The notes beneath the pieces were generated by a model. The model made no database searches and was not told where the DNA came from. It was given only the letters and a program-made list of their open reading frames with translations. Positions 1-8,570 of a stretch of DNA of 64,000 nucleotides are shown piece by piece. The first letter of the stretch is position 1, and the number at the start of each line of letters is the position of its first letter. The stretch spans positions 1,674,001 to 1,738,000 of the forward strand of contig NZ_JACHJC010000001.1 of the NCBI RefSeq assembly GCF_014203425.1, in the 5' to 3' direction. The position numbers and the translations under genes were made by a program. This stretch comes from Micromonospora echinospora. Lineage in GTDB: Bacteria; Actinomycetota; Actinomycetes; Mycobacteriales; Micromonosporaceae.

Positions 1-1564
1 TCGGCACCGGCAGCACGGTCGGCCGGTCCGCGGCCAGCGCGGCCGCGAGCGCCGCACCGAGCCCGTCCAGCGTGGTCACCTCACCGGCGCAGCCGTAGCC
101 GTGCGCCACCGCCGTCACATCCAGCCCGGGCAGGTCCAGCGCGGGCACGCCCGGGGTGTGCTTGAGGTCGGCGAACGCCTTGAGGATCGCGTACTGCTGG
201 TTCACCGGGACCACGACGGCGAGCGGTAGCCGCAGCCGCGCCGCCGTCCACAGCGCCTGCACCGAGTAGTGGAACGAACCGTCGCCGACCACCGCGACCA
301 CCGGGCGGCAGCGCCCGGTGTCGCGTTCGGCGAGCGCCAGGCCGACCGCCGCCGGCAGCCCGAAGCCGAGGCCGCCGCTGGCCATCGTCAGGTACGAGCG
401 AGGCCGCTCGATCGGCAGCCGGCGGCGCAGCGCGGCCAGGTTGGACGGCGACTCCTGCACCAGCACCCCGTCCGCCGGCCACGCGGCTGCCAGCGCGGCG
501 AACAACGCGTCGGCGCTCGGCGGGTCGGTCGGCTCGGGCGGCGCCGGCTGCGGGCGCGGTGACGGCGCCGGCCGGTCGGTCGTCGGCAGCAGCTCCCGCA
601 GCGCGGCCATGGTCAAGCGGGCGTCGCCGAGCAGGCTGTCCCCGACCGGGGCGCGGGCCGCCTCGTCCGGGTCGTCGGTGACGTGCAGCAGCCGCGCGTC
701 GCCGGGCAGGTACTCGCCCGGCACGTGCGGGTAGTAGCGGAACACCGGCGCGCCCACCACCAGCACCACGTCGTGGCCGCGCAGCGCCTCCGACAGCGGC
801 CCGATCGCGTACGGCAGCACGCCCCGGAAGTGCGGATGCCGCTCCGGGAACACGGCCCGCTCCGGCGCCGGGGCGGCCCAGACCGGGGCGGCCAGGTGCT
901 CGGCCAGCGCGACCGCGTCGGGCCAGGCGTCCGACCGGTCCACCGCCGCGCCGAGCACCAGCGCCGGGGCGCGGGCGGCGGCCAGCGCGCCGGCGAAGCT
1001 CCGCAGCCGGTCCGGGTCCGCCGCGATCCGGGTGGCGACGGTACGCACCTGCGGCGGCGGGTCGGCCGGGCGGTCCCAGTCGTCCATCGGCAGGGAGAGG
1101 AAGACCGGGCCGGCCGGTGGCTGCACCGCCGAGGCGTACGCCCGCATGAAGGCGGCCGGGATGTCCTGCGCGCGGGCCGGCTCGTGGGCCCACTTGACGT
1201 ACGGCTGGGCCAGCTCGACCGCCCGAGGGCTGGCCAGGCGCGGCTCGATCAGCAGCATCTCGCGGGTCTGCTGGCCGGCGCTGACGATCAGCGGGGTCCG
1301 GTTGTGCCAGGCGGTGACCAGGTTGCCCATGCCGTTGCCGGTGCCCGGCGCGGTGTGCAGGTTGACGTGCGCGGGCCGGCCGGTGCCCTGGGCGTAGCCG
1401 TCGGCCATCGCGACCGCCGAGGCCTCCTGGAGCGCGTGCACGTAGTGGAAGTCGGTCGGGAACTCCTGGAGGAACGGCTCCTCGGTCGAGCCGGGGTTGC
1501 CGAAGACGGTGGTCAGCCCGAGCGCGCGCAGCAGGTCGTAGGTCGCCTCCCGCACCGTCGCCAT
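1..1564 (-). CDS. mdlC: Benzoylformate decarboxylase-like ThDP enzyme (3' end outside window)
   Basis: Thiamine-diphosphate enzyme that probably decarboxylates benzoylformate or a related 2-oxo acid to the aldehyde. About 521 residues are visible and the family has about 530, so only the last few are cut by the left edge. The N-terminal Pyr domain starts with VFGNPGSTEEPFL and HALQEASAVAMADGYAQG, the benzoylformate-decarboxylase form of the cofactor-activating Glu region. The PP domain has GDGSFHYSVQALWTAARLRL and then NQQYAILKAF as the Mg-ThDP motif. The ATG at 1562-1564 follows GGAGG on the minus strand. The next gene in the same direction is a methylthioadenosine phosphorylase with no clear link. 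Other 2-oxo-acid decarboxylases of the acetolactate-synthase superfamily are possible, but the motifs favour MdlC. Confidence 0.85.
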   Translation of the reverse strand, partial: MATVREATYDLLRALGLTTVFGNPGSTEEPFLQEFPTDFHYVHALQEASAVAMADGYAQGTGRPAHVNLHTAPGTGNGMGNLVTAWHNRTPLIVSAGQQTREMLLIEPRLASPRAVELAQPYVKWAHEPARAQDIPAAFMRAYASAVQPPAGPVFLSLPMDDWDRPADPPPQVRTVATRIAADPDRLRSFAGALAAARAPALVLGAAVDRSDAWPDAVALAEHLAAPVWAAPAPERAVFPERHPHFRGVLPYAIGPLSEALRGHDVVLVVGAPVFRYYPHVPGEYLPGDARLLHVTDDPDEAARAPVGDSLLGDARLTMAALRELLPTTDRPAPSPRPQPAPPEPTDPPSADALFAALAAAWPADGVLVQESPSNLAALRRRLPIERPRSYLTMASGGLGFGLPAAVGLALAERDTGRCRPVVAVVGDGSFHYSVQALWTAARLRLPLAVVVPVNQQYAILKAFADLKHTPGVPALDLPGLDVTAVAHGYGCAGEVTTLDGLGAALAAALAADRPTVLPVP

Positions 1565-1673
1565 CGCCGGCTGCCTCCGTCCTCCATGCGGATGCCGGAG
1601 ACGGCCCGGTGCCCGGTTCCCCGACCAGCCGAATCTATCGGGCCGTAGCCGACTTTTCGGGCGCTTCCCACGC

Positions 1674-2474
1674 TCAGGGCAGCGGGAACGGCAGCTTGAT
1701 CCCGTCCAGCGCGCTCCCGCACTGGCACGCCCGCTCAGTCGGCAACGCGGCGACGGCGTCCAGCAGCAGCCCGCGCAGCCGGTCGGTGTTCTCGGCGAAG
1801 ACCCGGAACACCTCCTCGTGGGTGACCGACTCGCCCGCCTCGACACCCGCGTCCAGATCCGTCACCAGCGCGATCGACGTGTAGCAGAGTGCCAACTCGC
1901 GGGCCAGCACCGCCTCCGGGTGGCCGGTCATGTTGACGATCGTGCCGCCCATCGAGGCGAACCAGCGCGACTCCGCCCGCGTCGAGAAGCGCGGGCCCTC
2001 GACCACGACCACCGTCCCGCCGTCCACCGCCGGCACGCCCCGACCGGCCGCCGTGTCCAGCAGCGTGCGCCGCCCGGCCGGGCAGTACGGGTCGGCGAAC
2101 GACACGTGCACCGCGCCCCGGTCGTAGTACGTCTGTACGCGCCCGCTGGTGCGGTCGATCAACTGGTCGGGCACCACGAACGTGCCCGGACCCAACTCCG
2201 GCCGCAGGCCGCCCACCGCGCAGGGTGCCAGCACCTGGCGTACGCCCAGTGACCGCAGCGCCCACAGGTTCGCCCGGTAGGGGATCAGGTGCGGCGGGTA
2301 CCGGTGATCGCGCCCGTGCCGGGGCAGGAACGCCACCCGGCGACCGCCCACCTCGGCGACGGTGATCGGGCCCGACGGCTCGCCGTACGGGGTGTCCACC
2401 ACGTGCTCCACCCCGTCGAGCAGAGCGTAGAGACCCGACCCGCCGATCACCGCCAGTTCGGCCTCCGCCGCCAT
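1674..2474 (-). CDS. mtnP: S-methyl-5'-thioadenosine phosphorylase family protein
   Basis: Purine nucleoside phosphorylase of the MTAP/PNP class-II family, 266 residues, the usual size. It would split methylthioadenosine (or inosine/guanosine) with phosphate, releasing the base and a sugar-1-phosphate for purine and methionine salvage. Visible motifs are the N-terminal phosphate-binding IGGSGLY, LPRHGRDH, the VVVEGPRFSTRAES loop, IVNMTGHPEAVLARE with the substrate Met/Thr, and VTDLDAGVE with the base-contacting Asp. The C-terminus has a CQC pair. The start ATG follows GGGAGGG. Whether adenine or 6-oxopurine nucleosides are preferred cannot be settled by eye. Confidence 0.9.
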   Translation of the reverse strand: MAAEAELAVIGGSGLYALLDGVEHVVDTPYGEPSGPITVAEVGGRRVAFLPRHGRDHRYPPHLIPYRANLWALRSLGVRQVLAPCAVGGLRPELGPGTFVVPDQLIDRTSGRVQTYYDRGAVHVSFADPYCPAGRRTLLDTAAGRGVPAVDGGTVVVVEGPRFSTRAESRWFASMGGTIVNMTGHPEAVLARELALCYTSIALVTDLDAGVEAGESVTHEEVFRVFAENTDRLRGLLLDAVAALPTERACQCGSALDGIKLPFPLP

Positions 2475-2614
2475 CCGGCCCTCCCTCGATACGTGGCGAT
2501 CACCCGCCCGTCAGACCTTAACCAGCGGGCGGAACGCAAGCTATGGTGCGTGACATGGCGTTGACAGGGTGGACGGTCGACGGCCTCGGGCGCGTACGGG
2601 CGCACGGCTGACGG

Positions 2615-3214
2615 GTGTCGGACATGCAGAGTGAGGGGCAGGCGATCGGTGGCCGAGCCATGGAGTCGATGACCGGACGACTGCTGGTCGCGACACCAGG
2701 GCTCAAGGATCCGAACTTCGACCGTACGGTCGTGCTGCTCGTCGCCCACGAACCCGGCGGCGCCCTCGGGGTGGTGCTGAACCGGGCCACCGAGGTCTCG
2801 GTGGCCGACGTGCTCGGCGACTGGAGCGACCTGGCCCGCGATCCGGCCGTGCTGTTCGAGGGCGGCCCCGTGCAGCCCGACTCCGCCATCTGCCTGGCCC
2901 GGATGCGGCACCCCGTCCGGCCGGTCAAAGGCTTCCACCGCGTCTCCGGCGCGGTCGGCACCATCGACCTCTCCGTCGACCCGGAGAAGCTGCGCGAGGC
3001 AGTCGGCGGGATCCGGGTGTTCGCCGGCTACTCCGGCTGGGGCGCCGGGCAGGTGGAGCGCGAGATCGAGGAGGGCTCCTGGTTCGTGCTGGACGCGCTG
3101 CCCGGTGACGCCTTCGTCGAACGGCCGGATGATCTCTGGCCGATGGTGCTGCGCCGGCAGGGCGGCATGATGGCGGCGGTGGCCCACTTCCCGCCGGACG
3201 TGGCGCTGAACTGA
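2615..3214 (+). CDS. YqgE/AlgH family protein (UPF0301)
   Basis: 199-residue member of the YqgE/AlgH family, named after a Pseudomonas gene linked to alginate regulation; the biochemical role is not firmly known. Diagnostic stretches are MTGRLLVATPGL, DRTVVLLVAHEPGGALGVVL, FEGGPVQPDS and the C-terminal FAGYSGWGAGQVEREIEEGS. The start is uncertain: family members usually begin at MESMTGRLL (ATG 2660), and the stretch from GTG 2615 through ATG 2624 is an N-terminal extension with no convincing ribosome-binding site. It is divergent from the mtnP gene and lies just upstream of a tRNA gene. Confidence 0.88.
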   Translation: MSDMQSEGQAIGGRAMESMTGRLLVATPGLKDPNFDRTVVLLVAHEPGGALGVVLNRATEVSVADVLGDWSDLARDPAVLFEGGPVQPDSAICLARMRHPVRPVKGFHRVSGAVGTIDLSVDPEKLREAVGGIRVFAGYSGWGAGQVEREIEEGSWFVLDALPGDAFVERPDDLWPMVLRRQGGMMAAVAHFPPDVALN

Positions 3215-3240
3215 CCCTCTCGGTGGGGGACCCCCGCGAG

Positions 3241-3269
3241 ATGACCATGCGGGGCGGCGTGTGTATAGT
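3241..3269 (+). promoter_or_regulatory. Probable promoter of tRNA-Ala
   Basis: ATGACC (3241-3246) and TATAGT (3264-3269) are separated by 17 bp and end 35 bp before the tRNA. The -10 is unusually AT-rich for this genome, as expected of a strong stable-RNA promoter. Confidence 0.6.
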
Positions 3270-3304
3270 TCTTCCCGTGCCCGGGCGACCGGGCGCGAAC
3301 GCAA

Positions 3305-3377
3305 GGGGCCGTGGCGCAGCTGGTAGCGCACCACACTGGCAGTGTGGGGGTCAGGGGTTCGAGTCCCCTCGGCTCCA
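3305..3377 (+). tRNA. tRNA-Ala (anticodon GGC)
   Basis: 73-nt cloverleaf. The acceptor stem GGGGCCG pairs with CGGCTCC (one G-U), followed by discriminator A at 3377. The anticodon stem CCACA/TGTGG encloses the loop CTGGCAG, giving anticodon GGC. The T arm contains GGTTCGAGTCC. CCA is not fully encoded (CC then G). Apparent protein ORFs starting inside the gene on either strand are artefacts of tRNA sequence. Confidence 0.97.
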
Positions 3378-3416
3378 CCGATCGCACCATTGTGCGAACC
3401 GGTGGTACTCCTGAGG

Positions 3417-3443
3417 TGCCCCCGTCCGTTTCGGGCGGGGGCA
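3417..3443 (+). terminator. Hairpin terminator after tRNA-Ala
   Basis: TGCCCCCG and CGGGGGCA arms form a GC-rich stem around TCCGTTTCGGG, 40 nt past the tRNA. It is followed by TTGT but no long T run, as is common in actinomycetes. Confidence 0.65.
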
Positions 3444-3700
3444 TTGTCGTGTCGGTGGGGATCTTGAACGCGGGTGCGACTCCCTGGCCGGTGAGTTGGA
3501 CTTCGGCGATGACGGGCTTGGAGTTGGGCGAGTCGTTGGCGGAGTTCGCGAATGCGGGGTCCGGCGGTGGCGTCGTCGATGGTGCCGTTCTCGAATGCCG
3601 TGTGGTGGCGGTCGATCGAGTTTCTCGGTGGCGCTCGTCCGGATGCTGCTCCACCTCAGCCTCAAGGGCCGCAGCCTCGTCAGCCACACTCATCGACACG
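3430..3700 (-). pseudogene. Remnant of a serine recombinase C-terminus (frameshifted)
   Basis: On the minus strand one frame reads DEAAALEAEVEQHPDERHRE (about 3690-3627). After a frame shift near 3627 the next frame reads SIDRHHTAFENGTIDDATAG and then PRIRELRQRLAQLQARH (about 3620-3510). This is the zinc-ribbon/coiled-coil tail typical of large serine recombinases (ID-RY-AFE-GT, then a leucine-rich coil). The catalytic domain is absent and no single frame is open. The local GC content is lower than the flanks. I read it as the decayed end of an integrated element next to the tRNA. The match is by eye from family memory. Confidence 0.5.
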
Positions 3701-3751
3701 GCACCTACCGCACTGGATGCCTTGACGCGATCGGGCACGGAGCCAGGGGCG

Positions 3752-3958
3752 TCATGAGCGGTACACGTCAATTCGATAAGCACTTTCCGCAGCAGTCACG
3801 GTGTGGTTGTCATCGTCAATGCGGTAGATGATCCGATAGGTGCCTCGCCGGGCGCTGAACCGATCCGACAATGGCGGCGCAGGACAGTGACGAGACCAGC
3901 GATGATGGCAGCGCGGTCTTGCTGCCACCAACAGCGGCGCTTCTACCCCAAGCCCCAC
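3752..3958 (-). pseudogene. RelE/ParE-type toxin C-terminal remnant
   Basis: The minus-strand frame ends in LSDRFSARRGTYRIIYRIDD then DNHTVTAAES and IDVYRS with a stop at 3752. This matches the end of RelE-family mRNA interferases (SARRG-YRV-YRIDD, then a terminal DVYR). The N-terminal half is not in this frame. A neighbouring frame has AAIIAGLVTVL, resembling the helix that normally precedes it, so the gene seems frameshifted. No antitoxin gene is recognisable nearby. With the recombinase remnant it forms a mobile-element scar. Confidence 0.5.
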
Positions 3959-3959
3959 A

Positions 3960-4079
3960 AGTCAGACACCGTCACGACTTGCCGGGGCCCTGGGTCTGGG
4001 ACCTCCTCCGCGGGGAAGATCTCAGTGCACGGGCGAGGATCTGATCGAGGAGCAGCGCCAATCAGGTGAAGAAAGCTCA
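3960..4079. other. Rest of the scar, no gene recognised
   Basis: The stretch between the toxin remnant and the promoter of the LamG gene has lower GC than the flanks and short open frames only. I see no recognisable domain. Confidence 0.4.
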
Positions 4080-4109
4080 TTGACCAAGGTCACCAGTGGC
4101 TCCTACCAT
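4080..4109 (+). promoter_or_regulatory. Probable promoter of the LamG-RHS operon
   Basis: TTGACC (4080-4085) and TACCAT (4104-4109) are spaced 18 bp apart, about 95 bp before the start codon of the LamG protein. It is the best sigma-70-like pair in the region. Confidence 0.45.
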
Positions 4110-4204
4110 CTGCCCACGCGCTTTGCCGTACGGGGGCAGATGGGCAACCGCTGAACCCTGCGCGAGAACGAGTTCATCGCATGGTTCACGGGGGAGCAAC
4201 ACAA

Positions 4205-7200
4205 ATGACGATGGCGTATGCCCGCATCGCGCAGGGCGCCACTCTGGCGATCCTGGCGACGTTACTCTCAGTCGTTACCTCACCACCTACCGCCGCTCAT
4301 GCTGCGGATTGTCCGTCCGGGGTGGCCGCCGAGAGCGAGCCGGCTGCCGAGACCGAGGCGGCGGCACAGCGCCTCGCGGAGCTCTGTGACAAGCCCGTCG
4401 AGGTCCTCGCCGAAGCCGATGAGACCACCAAGGTCGTCGCCCTGCCCAGCGGTGACTTCTCTATGGAGACCTACCTCGAGCCGCAGCGCGTCGAGCGGAA
4501 CGACCGCTGGATCGCGCTGGACACGAACCTCGAGCGCGGCGCGGACGGCCGGTTCCGGCCCAGGGCCGCGGCCGACGTGTCGTTCTCGGCCGGAGGCACC
4601 GGCCCGCTGGCGACCTACCGCGAGGGCGGCGCCGACTTCACGCTGACCTGGCCCGCGCCGCTGCCAGCCGGCGTCGTGCGCGAGGACTCGGTCACGTACC
4701 CGGAGGTCCACCCGGGCGTGGACCTGGTGGTGCGTGCCGTTCCCGGCGGCTTCTCGCACGTGCTCGTGGTGAAGAACGCCGAGGCTGCCGCGAACCCCGA
4801 GGTGCGCGAGACGGCCTACGTCATCGGCGGCTCGGCGACCGTGACCGAGACCAACGACGAGATCGTCATCAAGGGCCCGGCCGGTGTGATCGCCGGCGCT
4901 CCCAAGGCGATGGCCTGGGACTCGACCCGGCAGGTCCGTGACCCGCAGACCGCCGCGCTGCGCCGGGAGGATCCCGAGGGCCTCGCCCCACCGCGGGTGG
5001 CCGAGCCGTCCACCGCCGAGGCGCCGAGCGAGTTCGCCCGCCGGTCCGACCTGGACGTACGGGTTACCGGCAAGAGGCTGACGGTGAGCGTCGACGAGGA
5101 TCTGCTGTCCGCGCAGTCGGCGTTCCCCGTCTACATCGACCCGACCTATTCGAAGTACTACGCGAAGTGGATCCCGGTCAACGACTCCCGGCCGGACACC
5201 AAGTGGGTCTCCGGCGACGCCTGGCCGCGTGAGGTCATCCGGATCGGGTCCAACTACGACAACTACGGCGACGTGTGGCGCGCGCACATGCAGTTCGACG
5301 TCAGCGCGCTCAGGGGCAAGAGGGTCATCAATACGCCCAGCGTCGACGCCTACCTGACGCACAGCGCCTGGTGCGCCGGTGAGTCGTTGGCGCTCTGGCA
5401 GACCAACGCCATCGACGGCAACACCCCGACCTGGAACGGCATGAAGGGCAAGTGGCTGCACGGCAAGGCGATCCACACCAAGACGGTCAAGGTGAACAGC
5501 GGCTGCAGCGGCCAGAAGCCGGCCTGGGTCAAGTTCAACGCGGGCGGTGTGAAGACCCACGTGCAGCGGCATGCCGACGAGAACTACAGCACCATCACGT
5601 TCGGCCTGCGGGTGCCCACCGAGAGCGGCGGCCACTGGGTCAAGGCCGAGCGCGGCAAGATCAAGCTGATCGTCGAGTACCAGTCGAAGCCGACCTCGCC
5701 GGTGCCGGTGCGCACCTCGCCGGGCGGTAACTGCGCCGCGTCGCCCGGTCCTTGGATCAACGACAGCACCCCGGCCCTGTACGCCACGGCAACCGACGCC
5801 GACAACTCGGTGCGGCTCGTCTTCGACGTGAACGGCCCGACGGCGCCGGCCGACTACACCTCCGCCGCGGTGGCCTCGGGCAAGGAAGCGACCTGGACCA
5901 CCCCGGTGCTCGCGGACGGCAGCTACAACTGGAGGGTCTACGCCACCGACGGCACGGACAAGACCGGCTGGAGCAAGACCTGCTACTTCCGGCAGGATCA
6001 CACGCCGCCCACCCTGCCGGTGATCGCCCGCAAGGCCGGCACCCCGACGCCCGAGCTGGGCAAGCCGGTGACCCTCACCTTCTCGTCGACCGACGCGCTC
6101 TCCGGCGTCGAGCGCTTCGACTACGGCATCGGCGTCGACGTGAAGTCGTCGAACGTCACGGCGTCGGCCGGCAAGGCGGAGGTCACCTTCACCGCGGACA
6201 GCGGCCAGACACAGATCTACGTGTGGGCCCGGGACAACGCCCTCAACTCCTCGTCGCGGGCGATCTACAACATCTTCACCGGGCGGGTCACGCCGGTCGA
6301 GCCGATGGCCGTCTGGCGGATGACCAGCAACCTGCGTGACGACTCCGGCACCATCGACGACGAGGGCAACACCAGTGAGGCGCCCACCGCGAAGGACCTG
6401 CGGTGGACTGTCTCCGGCACGCCGACGTACTCGACGGACCGGCTGAACCGCGGCAGCACCGCGCTCAACCTGACCGGCACGGGCTGCGCCACCACCATTC
6501 CGGTGGTGCGCAGTGACGCGGCGTTCACCGCCACGGCCTGGGTCAAGCTGACCAGCAAGGCGGCCGGGTCGAACCGCACCGTGCTGGCCGTCGCCGGCAC
6601 CAACGCGCCGGCCTTCGCGCTCTCCTACGACCAGGCCAGCGACCGCTGGCAGACGGCGATCACCAACGCCGACTCGGCTACGGGAACCTCAACGATCGCC
6701 CGCGGCACCACCTCCCCGACGCTCAACGGCTGGCAGCATGTGGCGGCCACGGTCGACCCGGTCGGCAAGACGATGCGGCTCTATGTGGACGGCGCGGTAC
6801 AGGCGACCACCGCGATCAGCGCCCTGCCGTGGCGCGGCACCGCCCGCACCCTGGTCGGCTGCGGCGGTACCGCCGGCGTGATCAACGAGCATCTGATCGG
6901 CGCGGTGGACGACGTCGCGATGTGGAGCGGCCTGCTCAGCGACGCGCAGATCGCCGCGGCGCGCGACGAGCTGCCGGCCGGTGTCGCTGCGGCCTGGAAG
7001 CTACGCGGCACCGGTGACGACGCCAGCAACCACGGCCACACGCTGACCGTGCCCGCCCCGGCGACGCCGCCGACGCCCGAGCCGACCCCGGAGCCCGAGG
7101 TCACCGACGACCCGGCACCCGATCCGGGCCCGGGCGGTGGCCCGACCCCGCCGCCGGGCGAGGAGCCGACGCCCGAGCCGACCGAGACCGGCGACCCGAA

Positions 7201-8557
7201 CGAGCCGGACCCGACCGGTAGTCCCGAGGTGCCCGAGGAGACCGAGGAGCCGTCGCCGGATCCGTCCGAGGAACCGACGCCCGAGCCGACCCCGGCGCCG
7301 ACGGTTCCCATGGAGTGGACCGACGACGCGTACGGCCGGCCGGGCTCCGCCTGGTACGTCAGCGGTGACCGGTGCGCCACCACGCAACACAGCGTGATCC
7401 GCAGCGACGAGTCGTTCACGCTCGCCGTCTGGGCCCGCCTGGACGACCCGAGCGCGATGAACCAGACGATCATCGGCACCGACGGCAACCGGGTCAGCGG
7501 CTTGTTCCTCGGCGCCCGCACGAACGCTGCCGGCGTACCGTTCTGGGCGCTCATGATGAAGGCCTCCGACTCCGAGACCTCGACCTCGGAGTGGGCGGGC
7601 GGCAGCACCGACGCGTTCGCCGCGACGGTGGGCAAGTGGACGCACCTGACCGCCACCTACAACGCCACCACCAAGACGATGTCGCTGTTCGTGAACGGCG
7701 CGAAGGCGGCGTCCGTGGTGCGGTCGACCGGCGGGAACTGGAACGCGTCCGGTGTGCTCAGCCTCGGCTGCGCCAAGTACGCCGGCGCGCGCAACGACTT
7801 CTTCCGAGGCGCGATCACCGATGTGAAAGTGTGGCGCGGCGCGCTCACCGACGCCGCGGCGGCCGCCGTGAAGAACGCCAACCCGCCGGTCAGTGTGCAG
7901 GCCTGGTACCCGCTGGAGGGGCCGCGTGCCGAGGAGCCGACCAACCTGGAAGACCGCTCCGGCAACGCCAGGCACCTCTCGATGGCCTCCGGCGAGCCGC
8001 ACTGGGAGCAGGACCGGTTCGCCAGCCGCAACGGCGCGCTGGGCCTGGCCCTCGACGAGGGCTCGTGCGCCGAGACCAGTGCGCCGGTGATTCAGGCGAA
8101 CGAGTCGTTCTCGGTCGCGGCCTGGGTATCGCTGGACGACCTGACCGGCAACCGCACCGTGCTGTCGCAGTCGGGCAGCGTCAAGCACCGCTTCCTCATC
8201 GAGTACGCGGCCGGCGTCGGCCGGTTGCGGGTGGTGATGACCGGCGGTGACTCCGCGGACGCGCCGACCGCGGAGGTGCGCTCGCTGGCCGCCCCGGCGG
8301 CCGGCGCCTGGACGCACGTGGCGGCGGTCTTCAACGGGCTGACGAACAAGCTCACGTTCTATGTGAACGGCGATCCGCAGGGTGAGGGCATCACGCTGAC
8401 CGGCTCGCTGTGGTCCGGGTCCTCCCCGCTGCGAGTCGGTTGTCTCGCCCTGACCGGCGGGACCCGCTCCAACTACCTGGGCGGCATCGTCGACGACGTC
8501 CGCGTCTGGACCTCCACGGTCGACCCCGACCTCTTCGGCACCTTCGCCCACGCCTGA
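4205..8557 (+). CDS. Secreted multi-LamG protein with DNRLRE-like domain, partner of the RHS toxin
   Basis: 1450-residue exported protein. ATG 4205 is chosen over 4181 because GGGGAG lies 8 nt before it. A signal peptide (MTMAYARIAQ to AHAAD) is followed by a beta-rich N-terminal part, a DNRLRE-like stalk domain (about 308-495), Ig-like strands, a LamG/concanavalin domain (about 700-915), a Pro/Glu/Thr linker (about 945-1035, PEPTPEPEV type) and two more LamG domains (about 1038-1228 and 1231-1450). The LamG parts repeat the CATT/RSDESF, AVWARLDD and LFVNGAKA pattern. It probably binds glycans or supports display of the RHS protein, whose gene starts 13 bp downstream in the same operon. No catalytic motif is visible. 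Confidence 0.85.
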   Translation: MTMAYARIAQGATLAILATLLSVVTSPPTAAHAADCPSGVAAESEPAAETEAAAQRLAELCDKPVEVLAEADETTKVVALPSGDFSMETYLEPQRVERNDRWIALDTNLERGADGRFRPRAAADVSFSAGGTGPLATYREGGADFTLTWPAPLPAGVVREDSVTYPEVHPGVDLVVRAVPGGFSHVLVVKNAEAAANPEVRETAYVIGGSATVTETNDEIVIKGPAGVIAGAPKAMAWDSTRQVRDPQTAALRREDPEGLAPPRVAEPSTAEAPSEFARRSDLDVRVTGKRLTVSVDEDLLSAQSAFPVYIDPTYSKYYAKWIPVNDSRPDTKWVSGDAWPREVIRIGSNYDNYGDVWRAHMQFDVSALRGKRVINTPSVDAYLTHSAWCAGESLALWQTNAIDGNTPTWNGMKGKWLHGKAIHTKTVKVNSGCSGQKPAWVKFNAGGVKTHVQRHADENYSTITFGLRVPTESGGHWVKAERGKIKLIVEYQSKPTSPVPVRTSPGGNCAASPGPWINDSTPALYATATDADNSVRLVFDVNGPTAPADYTSAAVASGKEATWTTPVLADGSYNWRVYATDGTDKTGWSKTCYFRQDHTPPTLPVIARKAGTPTPELGKPVTLTFSSTDALSGVERFDYGIGVDVKSSNVTASAGKAEVTFTADSGQTQIYVWARDNALNSSSRAIYNIFTGRVTPVEPMAVWRMTSNLRDDSGTIDDEGNTSEAPTAKDLRWTVSGTPTYSTDRLNRGSTALNLTGTGCATTIPVVRSDAAFTATAWVKLTSKAAGSNRTVLAVAGTNAPAFALSYDQASDRWQTAITNADSATGTSTIARGTTSPTLNGWQHVAATVDPVGKTMRLYVDGAVQATTAISALPWRGTARTLVGCGGTAGVINEHLIGAVDDVAMWSGLLSDAQIAAARDELPAGVAAAWKLRGTGDDASNHGHTLTVPAPATPPTPEPTPEPEVTDDPAPDPGPGGGPTPPPGEEPTPEPTETGDPNEPDPTGSPEVPEETEEPSPDPSEEPTPEPTPAPTVPMEWTDDAYGRPGSAWYVSGDRCATTQHSVIRSDESFTLAVWARLDDPSAMNQTIIGTDGNRVSGLFLGARTNAAGVPFWALMMKASDSETSTSEWAGGSTDAFAATVGKWTHLTATYNATTKTMSLFVNGAKAASVVRSTGGNWNASGVLSLGCAKYAGARNDFFRGAITDVKVWRGALTDAAAAAVKNANPPVSVQAWYPLEGPRAEEPTNLEDRSGNARHLSMASGEPHWEQDRFASRNGALGLALDEGSCAETSAPVIQANESFSVAAWVSLDDLTGNRTVLSQSGSVKHRFLIEYAAGVGRLRVVMTGGDSADAPTAEVRSLAAPAAGAWTHVAAVFNGLTNKLTFYVNGDPQGEGITLTGSLWSGSSPLRVGCLALTGGTRSNYLGGIVDDVRVWTSTVDPDLFGTFAHA

Positions 8558-8570
8558 CCGGAGAACGTTC

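Noticed and set aside
3311..3757. A plus-strand open frame starting in the tRNA (MAQLVAHHTGSV...)
   Set aside because: It is the well-known spurious translation of a tRNA and continues through the decayed element; no domain.
4280..6001. Long antisense open frame of 573 codons opposite the LamG gene
   Set aside because: High-GC third-position bias creates long antisense frames; its text is a low-complexity Arg/Gly/Val shadow with no domain.
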